A model generated the notes under the pieces. It searched no databases. It was not told the origin of the DNA and saw only the letters and a program-made list of their open reading frames with translations. The translations under genes and the position numbers were made by a program. DNA of 64,000 nucleotides from Streptomyces hyaluromycini (GTDB lineage Bacteria; Actinomycetota; Actinomycetes; Streptomycetales; Streptomycetaceae): positions 124,001-188,000 of the forward strand of contig NZ_BCFL01000032.1 in NCBI RefSeq assembly GCF_002217755.1. Direction: 5' to 3'. Below, piece after piece: positions 24,636-32,920 of the stretch. Every line of letters begins with the position of its first letter. Positions within the stretch are counted from its first letter, which is position 1.

Positions 24636-25847
24636 TCATTCGCCTACCAGCCGGGCCAATTGAGCCTCGAGGCCGCTGAGCCCCGTCTTCTCTGCGCCGG
24701 CGCGGAGCCGGGACAGTTCGGGGACCTCCAGGCGCAATTGACGGGCCAGGCGAGCGACAAGTTCCTCCGCTTCGTGCCGAGTGACCTTCCGACGTGAGCC
24801 CATACGTTGGTCCAGGCGGACAAGGAGAGCGAGCTTGCGTGGTGTCTCCTCCGGGCACCACAAGCGGAAGAATCGGCTGCCCGCCATGCGGTAGCTGCCG
24901 ATACGGGATACCGGGATCCACTCCTCACCGAAGGCGCTGGCGGGCAGCGAGACCGACCATGTGCCGTCGTCGTCCTGTTCCGGGGCGACAGAGTCGAGGC
25001 CCTGCTCGCGGAGCCACCTCCGGGCGGACCGCAGGACGCGCTCGTCCGCCTCCTCTCCCGTCTCCTCGTTGTCGAGAACGTTGATCAGCTCTGGAGCACG
25101 GGTGCACAGCTCGCTGAGCTCCGGGTCGGGCGCGGTCCCCGCCTCGGCCTGGCCGTAGACCAGGAGCCCCTTCCGGCCGCGCACCACGTAGACGGGCAGG
25201 TGGACGACTGTCTCCTCCAGGCTCTCCAGCGCGTCCAGAGCGACGGGCAGATTGAACCGGGCCCGGTCCTTTCGGTCTTTCAGGCGATCCAGGGCTGAGC
25301 GGTCGAAGCCGGATGCCACGGTGATGGGGGTGAAGCGCGGGTAGTGGTCGCTTCGTGTCACCCTGGCCAGTTCGTGGGCGGGCAGCAGGGTCACGACCTC
25401 TTCGTCGTAGTGGACTCGCGTCAGCGGCGTGCAGTTCAGTGCCTCGAAGTACAGTTTGCGGCGGTCCTGGCGGGTGACCACGTAGCGGATGTCGTCGTCC
25501 ACGGATCGCTGCCCGAGCGGCGTCAGGGACAGCCGCCCTCCGGTCTCCTCCCGCAGGTGCCCGATCGCGGCCAGGAAGCGCACGGCCTGCGCTACCAAGG
25601 CCTGGTCCAGGGCGAAGAACACGGCGAGTTCGTCCACGGTGTGCAGGGCGCCGTGGCGCAGCCCGCGCTCCAGGAAGCGGTCGATGAGGAAGAAGTCCTC
25701 GCCCTCGGTGACATCGGCGCGGATCTCCACCTGCCAGATGGGCAACAGCAGAGCGTAGAGCCGGGTGGGTTCGATGCCCTGGCCGAATGCGGCGTCCTCC
25801 AGGACTCGCTCTTCGGGGAAGTTCATCAGGCGGGGAGCGGTCGTCAC
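24636..25847 (-). CDS. Unknown protein of the PNP-kinase/helicase operon, winged-helix-like N-terminal region
   Basis: 403 residues; I do not recognise the family. Residues about 66-115 (TVDELAVFFALDQALVAQAV through LREETGGRLSLTPLG) look like a winged helix-turn-helix. A second region (about 130-260) alternates strands and includes RKLYFEALNCTPLTRVHYDE, and the C-terminus (after 340) is helical, with basic and acidic clusters. The GTG start overlaps the helicase stop codon (GTGA), so the two are translationally coupled. This argues for a functional partner of the helicase, perhaps its nucleic-acid-sensing or assembly subunit. It is convergent with yjbQ across 47 bp. Confidence 0.8.
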   Translation of the reverse strand: MTTAPRLMNFPEERVLEDAAFGQGIEPTRLYALLLPIWQVEIRADVTEGEDFFLIDRFLERGLRHGALHTVDELAVFFALDQALVAQAVRFLAAIGHLREETGGRLSLTPLGQRSVDDDIRYVVTRQDRRKLYFEALNCTPLTRVHYDEEVVTLLPAHELARVTRSDHYPRFTPITVASGFDRSALDRLKDRKDRARFNLPVALDALESLEETVVHLPVYVVRGRKGLLVYGQAEAGTAPDPELSELCTRAPELINVLDNEETGEEADERVLRSARRWLREQGLDSVAPEQDDDGTWSVSLPASAFGEEWIPVSRIGSYRMAGSRFFRLWCPEETPRKLALLVRLDQRMGSRRKVTRHEAEELVARLARQLRLEVPELSRLRAGAEKTGLSGLEAQLARLVGE

Positions 25848-28800
25848 GGGCGGTGTCCTTCCGCGTGTGGGTCGGCGGCTTCGCCTGTGTCCGGGACGGC
25901 TTTGGCGAGGGTCGCCATGACATCCCGGTAGTCCCTCAGGTCGCCGCGGTCGAGCAGATGCTGGTGCAGGTCTTCGATGAGTGTGCGGAAGCCTGGATCG
26001 TTGGCACGGATCAGAGTGCTCAGGTCGCCCGTGAGGACCAGTTGGCTCTTGGCGCGAGTGAAGGCGACGTTGGCTCGGCGCAGCTCCTTGAGAAAGCCGA
26101 TCCGTCCTTCGGGGTTGCTGCGCGTGAAGCCGTACAGGACGACGTCGCGCTCCCCGCCCTGGTAGGAGTCGACGCTGCCGACCGAGGCGTCCGCAAGCTG
26201 GGAATCACCGATCAGCGGGGTCAGGTGGCGAACGACCTCCAGGCGCTGGGCGAGGTAGGGGACGATCACCACCCATTCGGAACCCCGGCGGTGGTAGAAG
26301 GCGGCGAGCCGGGCCAGGAGACGTGCTTCACAGGTGTTGAAGGGGCCCTTGCGGCCGCGGCCCTCGGCGCGATGGCCCCCCGATTCACGACGTACGCGGT
26401 CAGGCAACGCGGCGGTGTCCACGAAGGCCATCGGGCTCGCGAACAAGGGGTCGGTGTGCCGGTGGTCCTTCTCGGTGAGCAGTTCACCCCGGTAGAAGGC
26501 AGCCGAGATGAAGTCGGCGATCTCGGCGGGCATCCGGCGCTGGCGGGTCAGCTGTACGACATGCGAGGAGGGCAGTCCGGCGCGCAAGCGTTCCAAGGCG
26601 CTCTGGGACATCAACCGGACAAGTTCGGGGTCGTCGACGGCTTGGGCCCACTCATCCACCTCGGGGTCGCGGAAGGGAGGCAGCTGCCGGTCGTCACCGA
26701 CCAGAACACCACGGCGAACCAGGCTCAGCGGGACCAGTGTGTCCGCGACGCCGATTTGGCCGGCCTCGTCGACGATTCCCAAATCGAACTCGACACCGGA
26801 CAGTTCAGCGCGGGATGCGGCGCCTATGCAGGTGGCCCCGACCACCTGGGCGTAGCGGACGAGTTCGGGCACCAGCTGGCCCGGGTCCTGGCCGATCGCG
26901 GCCTGCCACTGCCGGGTGAGTTCCTCGCGTTGCGAGAGGACCGGTAGCCACGCCTCCAACTGCCGGTGCAGGGTGTGCAGCGCGGCTGTCGCATCGGCCG
27001 GATCCCGCAGCCGAGCCGGCGCGGGTACGCCCGGTACGCCTGCGCCCAGCGCCTGGACAGCCATGTCGGCGGCTTCATAGGCAGATTGAAGGCTCTCGCC
27101 GATCCGAAGTTCCGTCACCTGATGTGTGGTACGGGCCGCGCTGACAGTGGCGTCCTCGCGGACTGCACGCTCCGCCTCGGTGACCGCCGCTTCTGCCTGC
27201 TGGCGCAGGTCGGGTCCGAGTGCATTGAGCCGCTGAATCTCGGCTACCACCGTGGTGAGCTCCTCGCCCCGGCGGCGAGCCCGGGAGCGGTGCAGCCGAC
27301 CGGTGAAGAAGGCGTCGGAGCGCAACTGCTCGGACCCTACTTTTTCCTGGAGCCACGCGGCACGGTCGACCAGAGACTGCAGGGCCGACTCCCGTTCACC
27401 CTCCTTGTGCTGGAGTGCCGCCAACCGTGCCTGGGCCGGTGCGACGGCCGTTTGGATCGCATCCTGCAGACGCAGGGCCGCGATCTTCGCTTCCTGGACC
27501 AGGTCGTCGACCTGGTGAACTCGAGTGGCAAGTTCGGCTGTCCACGGCTCGGCAGCCGTTGCCTCTCGGTAGGCCTGTGCGCGCCGGGTCATGGCGTGTC
27601 GGATGCCTTCGGAGAGGTTCTCCGACTGTTCCTCCAGGAGCAACGGTTTCACGTCGGCGTGGACCTTGCTCTCGTCTCCTACCCGTATCACCACGAGATC
27701 CCGTGGCAGGCGTGCCAGAACGTTGTCCACGGCGCGATTGGTGTGGGAGGTGACGAGGACCCGGCCACTGCCGACGGTGGCCGTCGTCGCGGCGGTATGG
27801 GCGATCTCGGTGATGGTGCGGGTCTTGCCGGTGCCGGGAGGGCCGAGCACCACCAGCAGGTCCTCGGTGGTCAACGCCTTCCGGAACGCGTCGAGTTGCT
27901 CGGGATCAAGTTCCTCATGCGGCTGTGCGGTGCTGGTTGGGATTGTGCGCACGCGGTGCTCGACCACTGCCGGGAGGAGGCCCGCGTTCCTGGTGCCCCA
28001 CGTGCGGAGGCTCGCCACGGCCTGTCGCTGTTTGTTGAAGATCACGCTGCTCGGGATGAGTTCCAGAGCGCCGCGTGCCGGCAGCCGCTCCCACGACACG
28101 GGTTGATCGAAGCGGACGGTGACGGAACGCTCCGCCGCCCGGTTGACCTTCCCACGGGTCTCTGTGTCGCCCTGTACGCGGACGAAGGCGCCGACCGGCG
28201 GTGACTCCGGGCCGATGAGGTGGAATTCGTAGACCGACTGCGGAGTGCTGCCGCGCTTGCCGCCTGTGGCTGTGAGGCGCTGATAAGGGAATGGGGCGGC
28301 CTCGCGCTCTTCCCGGGTGGTGATCTCCTCGGTCGCGTCGATCAGCCGCTCCAACGTGTCGAGGAACTCCGACTCGGCTTCGCTGACGACGGAAGGGGCT
28401 TCTCGCGTCTGAGCCTGCATCTCGCCGAGACCCTGCCAGGCCTTTTCAAGGTCCTGCCACTGGGCATCCGAGCCCTCGGGCACGGCCCTCAGTTCGAACA
28501 CCATCTTCCAGGCAGGCGGGCGCACCAGGAGACAGGATCGGGCAAGACGTGCGTGGTCGGCGAGGCGCAGCGGATCGATGTGCTTGACGAAGTAGCCGGT
28601 ACCTCGGTTCGTGGCCTCGAGGCGCAAGCGATACGTACGCGTGTGAACCAGCAAGGATGGTTTGTACTTGCCGTTTGCCGGGCTGACGCTCACGGCGGCG
28701 CCGCCGTCGAGCTGGTTCAGATCGTGGACGATCTGCGAGACGTCGGGCGGCAGACCGGCGCTGGACTCAGCCTTTGCACGGAGCTGTTCGTCAAGGCCCA

Positions 28801-28852
28801 GCCCCGGGACGAGCACCAGCGGAGCGCGTAAGGTGATGGTGGCGACGGACAT
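25844..28852 (-). CDS. Upf1-like superfamily-1 DNA/RNA helicase with coiled-coil-prone insert
   Basis: 1,002 residues. An N-terminal region of about 310 residues precedes the helicase core. Motifs: Walker A GPPGTGKT (337-344), Ia TSHTNRAVDN (368-377), II DEAGQ (695-699), III GDDRQLPP (719-726), IV-like LTRQRRMP, V SVDSYQGGERDVVLYGFTRS and VI RRANVAFTRAKSQLVLTGD near the C-terminus. The order and DEAxQ box fit the COG1112/Upf1 group. Residues about 400-660, between Ia and II, form a long Glu/Gln/Arg/Ala-rich insert likely to be coiled coil. It lies 12 bp after the fusion gene and overlaps the next gene. Such helicases recur in anti-phage systems. Confidence 0.92.
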   Translation of the reverse strand: MSVATITLRAPLVLVPGLGLDEQLRAKAESSAGLPPDVSQIVHDLNQLDGGAAVSVSPANGKYKPSLLVHTRTYRLRLEATNRGTGYFVKHIDPLRLADHARLARSCLLVRPPAWKMVFELRAVPEGSDAQWQDLEKAWQGLGEMQAQTREAPSVVSEAESEFLDTLERLIDATEEITTREEREAAPFPYQRLTATGGKRGSTPQSVYEFHLIGPESPPVGAFVRVQGDTETRGKVNRAAERSVTVRFDQPVSWERLPARGALELIPSSVIFNKQRQAVASLRTWGTRNAGLLPAVVEHRVRTIPTSTAQPHEELDPEQLDAFRKALTTEDLLVVLGPPGTGKTRTITEIAHTAATTATVGSGRVLVTSHTNRAVDNVLARLPRDLVVIRVGDESKVHADVKPLLLEEQSENLSEGIRHAMTRRAQAYREATAAEPWTAELATRVHQVDDLVQEAKIAALRLQDAIQTAVAPAQARLAALQHKEGERESALQSLVDRAAWLQEKVGSEQLRSDAFFTGRLHRSRARRRGEELTTVVAEIQRLNALGPDLRQQAEAAVTEAERAVREDATVSAARTTHQVTELRIGESLQSAYEAADMAVQALGAGVPGVPAPARLRDPADATAALHTLHRQLEAWLPVLSQREELTRQWQAAIGQDPGQLVPELVRYAQVVGATCIGAASRAELSGVEFDLGIVDEAGQIGVADTLVPLSLVRRGVLVGDDRQLPPFRDPEVDEWAQAVDDPELVRLMSQSALERLRAGLPSSHVVQLTRQRRMPAEIADFISAAFYRGELLTEKDHRHTDPLFASPMAFVDTAALPDRVRRESGGHRAEGRGRKGPFNTCEARLLARLAAFYHRRGSEWVVIVPYLAQRLEVVRHLTPLIGDSQLADASVGSVDSYQGGERDVVLYGFTRSNPEGRIGFLKELRRANVAFTRAKSQLVLTGDLSTLIRANDPGFRTLIEDLHQHLLDRGDLRDYRDVMATLAKAVPDTGEAADPHAEGHRP

Positions 28853-28864
28853 CGGTAACGCTCC

Positions 28865-30565
28865 TCAGCGCTGGGGCGGGACTGACGTCAGCTCGCGTGC
28901 AGTGGCAAGCAGAGCGCGACGGAGCGTACGGACATCGGGACGGGCCGCAGGGTCCTCCCGCAGAGCGCCGGCAACGGTATGGATGAGACTGTCCGGTACG
29001 GAGGCCGACCCACGGTAGGGAGGCAGTCCGGGCTCGGGGATGCGGCCGCTCAGCGCGCGGTACAGCAGTGCGCCCAGCTGGTAGACATCGGTGGCGGGCC
29101 CGGGGCGGGCGCCGGAGCCGTACCGCTGCTCGGGGGCCTGATAGGGCCCGGGGTTCTCGCCCGGGCGGGGTGGCACGGTGGCGAGACCGAAGTCGCGCAG
29201 CACCATGCGTGGCCGTTCCATCACGACCGCGGTCGGCTGGAGCGCTCGATGGGAGAACTGCTCGCCGCTCAGCCGTTCGAGGGTCTCGGCAACCCTGGCG
29301 AGCCCCTTCACGATCGACCACAGGCGCAGCGGGTCCGCCGGAACCGGCGGTTCGGGGAGCAGCTCGTGGAGGGTTTCCCGGGGGCGGCCGAGCTTCGGGT
29401 CACCCGGCCAGGCCAGGGCGAGAGTGGCGGTGTTTCCGCTGCGGGTCAGCTGGACGACGTCGGGGCCGCGGAGGGCACGGCACAACCGGGCTTCCTGTTC
29501 GAGCGCGGCCAGGGGGTCGAAGCCTCCCGGGCCCGGCAGAGGCCGTGTCCACTCGACTTGGCGCAGCCAGGCGTAGGTGCCGCGAGCAGTGTCCCCGTCG
29601 GACACCACACGCGCCACTGCCTGACGTCGTAGCACGTCGCCGTCCCGCGACTCGTGAAGGAGGTCTCCGGGGCCTTCGTAGAGCAGGTACTCCTGTCCCT
29701 CGACCTTGACGACAGGCCGACTGTCCCAGGCCGCTGGGCCGGCGGCGCGGTCGGGGCCGGACACCACGACGACGGGCCCCGGCGGTTGCTCCTGGGCAGG
29801 TCGCCCAGCGGGGTACAGGTCGCGCAGTACCCGCAGTGCGAAGGCGGCGGCGTGCCGTGCCGCGGTCTCTTGGGAGCCGGCTGCGTCGCGTGTGGCCTTG
29901 TCCGGGTCGGCGGAGTCGCTGATGCCGCGGATGGAGAGGGCCCGTACCGCGCGGTTCATCTTGGCCGCGTGAGTGACGCCGTGGCTCTCCATATCGATGG
30001 CCACGGCGTCGTTGTAGTGCCGGCGGATCCGACGGGCCGTCTCGGAGTCACGGAAGCCGAGCAGTACATCGCCCGAGGCGATCGGCTCGAAGTGAACCCG
30101 AGGCGGTGTACGGGGCCGCGTATCCGGAGGGAGGAAGACCCATGGCTCGTTGCGTCGAGCGGAGCGCACCAACTGGTCCACGTCGTACGCCGGTTCCCAG
30201 GCGTCAGGTCGAGCGGCGAACCCGTCCACGCTCTCGCGTCCGCCGTGATAGCCGTAGACCTTCCTGGCGACGACGACGTCGCCGAGGCGGACATCGTCCT
30301 TGAGCGCACCGGCGACGCCGACGAAGAGCACAGCCTCGGCGCCGAAGTACTCGATCGTGGACTGCGTGACGAGGGCGGCACGGGTGTTGGTCGGGCCCGT
30401 CTCGGCCAGCGCCACATCCCAGTTGAGGCCCGGTGTGCGGCCGACGTCGATGAGGGTGCCCTGTGGCAGTTCGACCTCGTGGACGTCCTGCAGGTGCCGA
30501 CGTACCGCCTCGTACTCCACCTGTAAGGCAGTGAGCACGACCACGATGGGCCGTCGCCTTCTCAT
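28865..30565 (-). CDS. Nucleoside phosphorylase/nucleosidase domain fused to a protein kinase-like (probable pseudokinase) domain
   Basis: 566 residues. Residues 6-250 are an MTA/SAH-nucleosidase-like PNP domain: VVLTALQVEYEAVRRHL, FVGVAGALKDDVRLGDVVVA, AIDMESHGV (Glu193) and RGISDSADPDKA (Asp217). The residues expected for purine-nucleoside cleavage are present. Residues about 285-556 are kinase-like, with DFG (458-460), APE (476-478) and DVYQLGALLYRALSG. The catalytic HRD reads HRA (439-441) and no lysine is visible at the VAIK position (QAVARVV), so phosphotransfer is doubtful. The ATG at 30565 follows GGGGGG directly; a TTG at 30574 with a better-spaced GGAGGGG is an alternative. It is the first gene of the three-gene operon. 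Confidence 0.85.
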   Translation of the reverse strand: MRRRRPIVVVLTALQVEYEAVRRHLQDVHEVELPQGTLIDVGRTPGLNWDVALAETGPTNTRAALVTQSTIEYFGAEAVLFVGVAGALKDDVRLGDVVVARKVYGYHGGRESVDGFAARPDAWEPAYDVDQLVRSARRNEPWVFLPPDTRPRTPPRVHFEPIASGDVLLGFRDSETARRIRRHYNDAVAIDMESHGVTHAAKMNRAVRALSIRGISDSADPDKATRDAAGSQETAARHAAAFALRVLRDLYPAGRPAQEQPPGPVVVVSGPDRAAGPAAWDSRPVVKVEGQEYLLYEGPGDLLHESRDGDVLRRQAVARVVSDGDTARGTYAWLRQVEWTRPLPGPGGFDPLAALEQEARLCRALRGPDVVQLTRSGNTATLALAWPGDPKLGRPRETLHELLPEPPVPADPLRLWSIVKGLARVAETLERLSGEQFSHRALQPTAVVMERPRMVLRDFGLATVPPRPGENPGPYQAPEQRYGSGARPGPATDVYQLGALLYRALSGRIPEPGLPPYRGSASVPDSLIHTVAGALREDPAARPDVRTLRRALLATARELTSVPPQR

Positions 30566-31653
30566 TCCCCCCAATGGAACCCCTCCACCTTCACGGAATC
30601 TGAGACCGGACCTCACGACTCCCAGCGGTCCTCCCGCTCGGAACATGAAGCGGCAGAAAGGGTCACTCTAGCCAGGGTGCCTGGGAGAGCATTCGCCAAC
30701 GGGTCAGCTCTCAACGCACATGAAGATGGCAGTACGGACAGCCCGGTGCCGGTGCGAGCCTGGCCGTCTGATGCGGTCCGCTCCATCGGCAGCGAGGACT
30801 GAGACGGCGTGATCACCGCATCGCGCCCTCGTACCGGCCGTGTGTCCGCGGTCGAGCGGCCACTGGGGGGACCGGGCCCACCTCGCATGGCGAGGCGGGG
30901 TGACTGAGAGCAATCAACACAAAGCGCAACACTTGGCCTGGCTGTCACTTTTGGCCTTCTGATGTGGCCAAATGGCAGTTACCGGTGGCCCGAAGGGCTC
31001 GGCCTGATGATAAGACCGACGACCTGTCACCGGTGGGGAGCTGTTCCTGGGTCAGGACACCCCGTTGCCGGGATTTGTCGAGAACTGCCTCGACGGTGTT
31101 GGCGCCGGCTGACCGTGCGTGCGCCGCTGCCAGAACGGCCGCTCATTACCGACATTCTCGTCGCGAACGGCCGAGCCTGGTTGCCCAGCATCGGAAAGGC
31201 TGCCGGGAGCCCCAGGTATCGACGTTGGCTTTCCAGTGGCTTCCAGAACGGTCCTTAAACCGCCCCGTTCACCATGTCTCGACCGGCAGGGCGAACCAAT
31301 GCGAAGGTCGACGGACCATCCGCTCGGACGGGATCCGCCCGGCCTACGATGCATAAAAGCAGGCGTGGAGTTACTCGCTGGTTGGCTCGGGCCGCCGGAC
31401 AGATCCCGCGTGTCATGGGTGAACTTGGCACTCTGATCGCGGATCGCGATGGAGGGGACCAGGAAGAGCTTGTGGCGCGCCGTCCATGCGGTTAGCCTGC
31501 GGGTAGGAATGGAGCCTGGGACGGTACCCGGGCCACCCCCGTTCATCTTGAGGTACGGAGCGTCGGAAAGCGCCTTCGCCACCACCTCCTTCCACGCTCC
31601 CTACGCACCTTCCTGTCCAGCTGTCGTACGCCGGACAGGTGAAAGGCGTTTCC
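30566..31653. other. Gene-poor 1.1-kb interval of the island
   Basis: No open frame here has convincing coding character or a recognisable domain. The left part must hold the promoter of the minus-strand operon, and the right part that of the plus-strand unknown gene. TTTGGCC (30950-30956) and GGCCAAA (30966-30972) form a 7-bp inverted repeat. The base composition is more mixed than elsewhere. It may be the decayed remainder of element genes, a non-coding RNA locus, or both; nothing more can be said from sequence alone. Confidence 0.6.
30950..30972. promoter_or_regulatory. Inverted repeat in the island intergenic region
   Basis: TTTGGCC and GGCCAAA are perfect 7-bp arms around a 9-nt spacer, about 385 bp upstream of the PNP-kinase start and 680 bp from the divergent gene. 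It could be an operator or part of a small RNA. This rests on symmetry only. Confidence 0.3.
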
Positions 31654-32649
31654 GTGACCGTCTACTCTCAGCATGCCAACCGTGGAAAGACTCAAATCCT
31701 GGCGACCTATCAAGGTTCGGATGGCGTGGTGTCCAAGACCGTGACCAGTCTTTCCGATGCTCGCCTAGCGGCCCCGATCGTCGACGTACTCAATCGGATC
31801 TCCGCCTTCGCTACAGTCCCGGTCAGCATCCACGACAGCCGGGAACGGCCTGGGGGCTACTACCCGAGCAAGCACGTTGCGGCGCTGACCGACGATGCGG
31901 CTCGTGCCGATCTTCTGAATGGCGCCCACAGCCTTTGGTACGAGTACGTCTGCTTGAGGCTTCACCAGGCGCTCGCCGACCTGGAAAGCCATTTGGTGGC
32001 TTTGCCCGACACCGTCAGCAGGGCGATCCGTTCCGAACTGGAGCTGGAGGAACGTGATTTGCGCGCCGGACTCGCCGATTTCACAGGCACTTCCTCGGGG
32101 GATGAGCCGGAGGTCGAGCGTCACTGGGAGTTCGGTCATCCCTTCGTGAAGCACGACGACGGACTGCGGACGCTGAGCAACGAGACACGGGAGCAGCTCG
32201 ATCGTCGTGAGGGAGGACTCGCTGCGAAGGAGCAGGCGGAAGCCGTCTCCCACCTCCGGGTTCTGGTCACGGCGCACTCCCACACTGACGCCATGTGGGC
32301 TTCACTGGACGATCCCAGCTGCCAACTCTTTGCGGAGCCGTTCGACTCCGACGGCTTCTACCTGACGGTGCAAGCGCCGGAACTTGGCGGCAACAACAGC
32401 TCGTGGGAGGTCGAGATCGGGCGCTGGGAGCCGGATGACCCGGACGAAGAGTACGGAGAACACACCAGCGCGACGGGCAACTCTGTGGTCCTCTGCACTC
32501 TTCCAGCTGCACCGGAGACTCACGAGATCGTGCACTTGCTGAAGGTCGTGGATGAGAAGCCGTTGCTGTTGGCTCAGTGGGCTGCGACGCCAGTGGGAAC
32601 GTCCCTTGAAGGGACAACGTTGGCGGTGACCAAGCGCTTCGACTCCTGA
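31654..32649 (+). CDS. Unknown island protein
   Basis: 331 residues from GTG at 31654 (AAGG 7 nt upstream), or 336 from GTG at 31639. I recognise no domain. The N-terminus (TVYSQHANRGKTQILATYQG) looks like an alternating beta region. The middle has a helical acidic segment (ALADLESHLVALPDTVSRAI through LELEERDLRAGL). The C-terminus is again beta-rich and acidic. There is no signal peptide or membrane segment. Third codon positions are less G/C-biased than in flanking genes, in line with recent transfer. It is divergent from the helicase operon and ends 172 bp before the yjbQ remnant, so it is probable island cargo. Confidence 0.7.
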   Translation: MTVYSQHANRGKTQILATYQGSDGVVSKTVTSLSDARLAAPIVDVLNRISAFATVPVSIHDSRERPGGYYPSKHVAALTDDAARADLLNGAHSLWYEYVCLRLHQALADLESHLVALPDTVSRAIRSELELEERDLRAGLADFTGTSSGDEPEVERHWEFGHPFVKHDDGLRTLSNETREQLDRREGGLAAKEQAEAVSHLRVLVTAHSHTDAMWASLDDPSCQLFAEPFDSDGFYLTVQAPELGGNNSSWEVEIGRWEPDDPDEEYGEHTSATGNSVVLCTLPAAPETHEIVHLLKVVDEKPLLLAQWAATPVGTSLEGTTLAVTKRFDS

Positions 32650-32821
32650 TCAGCCGGCGACGACGCCGTAGTGCCGACGCGGTGGACGAGTCATGATCGG
32701 CTTCTTTTCGCCGCGCTGGCGCTCCACCTGTCGCGGTCGGTCCCGCAGAGATCGACCACGGCGGTGGCCTGGTGCACGCCGAGAAACGGCTAGCCTGGGC
32801 TTGCCTTGAGGGAGTTTCGCG

Positions 32822-32881
32822 GATACAAGCAGGGATAATCCGCGGCGAAAGGTGCGGGTAGCGTTCCTTGAGGGCTCCTGA
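32822..32881 (+). pseudogene. Remnant of yjbQ 3' end (right flank of the island)
   Basis: Reading from 32822 gives DTSRDNPRRKVRVAFLEGS and a TGA stop, against DTNRDNPQRKVRVTFLAGA at the end of intact yjbQ (14 of 19 residues and 46 of 60 bases identical). Similarity stops abruptly upstream of GATACAA. There is no start codon or remaining domain. It is best explained as a displaced or imported gene end, that is, an attR-like boundary. Confidence 0.8.
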
Positions 32882-32920
32882 TCTGCCGGGGTCCGTCCGA
32901 CGCCCCTGGTGACCGTTGGT

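Larger units (their letters stand above)
24589..32881. mobile_element. Putative 8.3-kb genomic island inserted at the yjbQ 3' end
   Basis: The segment is bounded by the native 3' end of yjbQ on the left and a diverged duplicate of that end on the right. It contains a three-gene helicase/kinase-like operon, a divergent unknown gene, and about 1 kb of gene-poor sequence. Third-position G/C bias is visibly looser than in the flanking genes, clearest in 31654-32649. No integrase, excisionase or transposase is recognisable inside, so the element is either degraded, mobilised in trans, or exchanged by recombination between the repeats. Confidence 0.6.

Noticed and set aside
31052..31585. 177-codon minus-strand frame in the island gap (LSDAPYLKMNGGG...)
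   Set aside because: No recognisable domain, mixed codon bias, and no ribosome site; not enough to call a gene or a transposase remnant.
24589..32881. Search for an integrase, transposase or tRNA in the island
   Set aside because: None could be recognised on either strand, so the element is described only by its flanking repeat and cargo.
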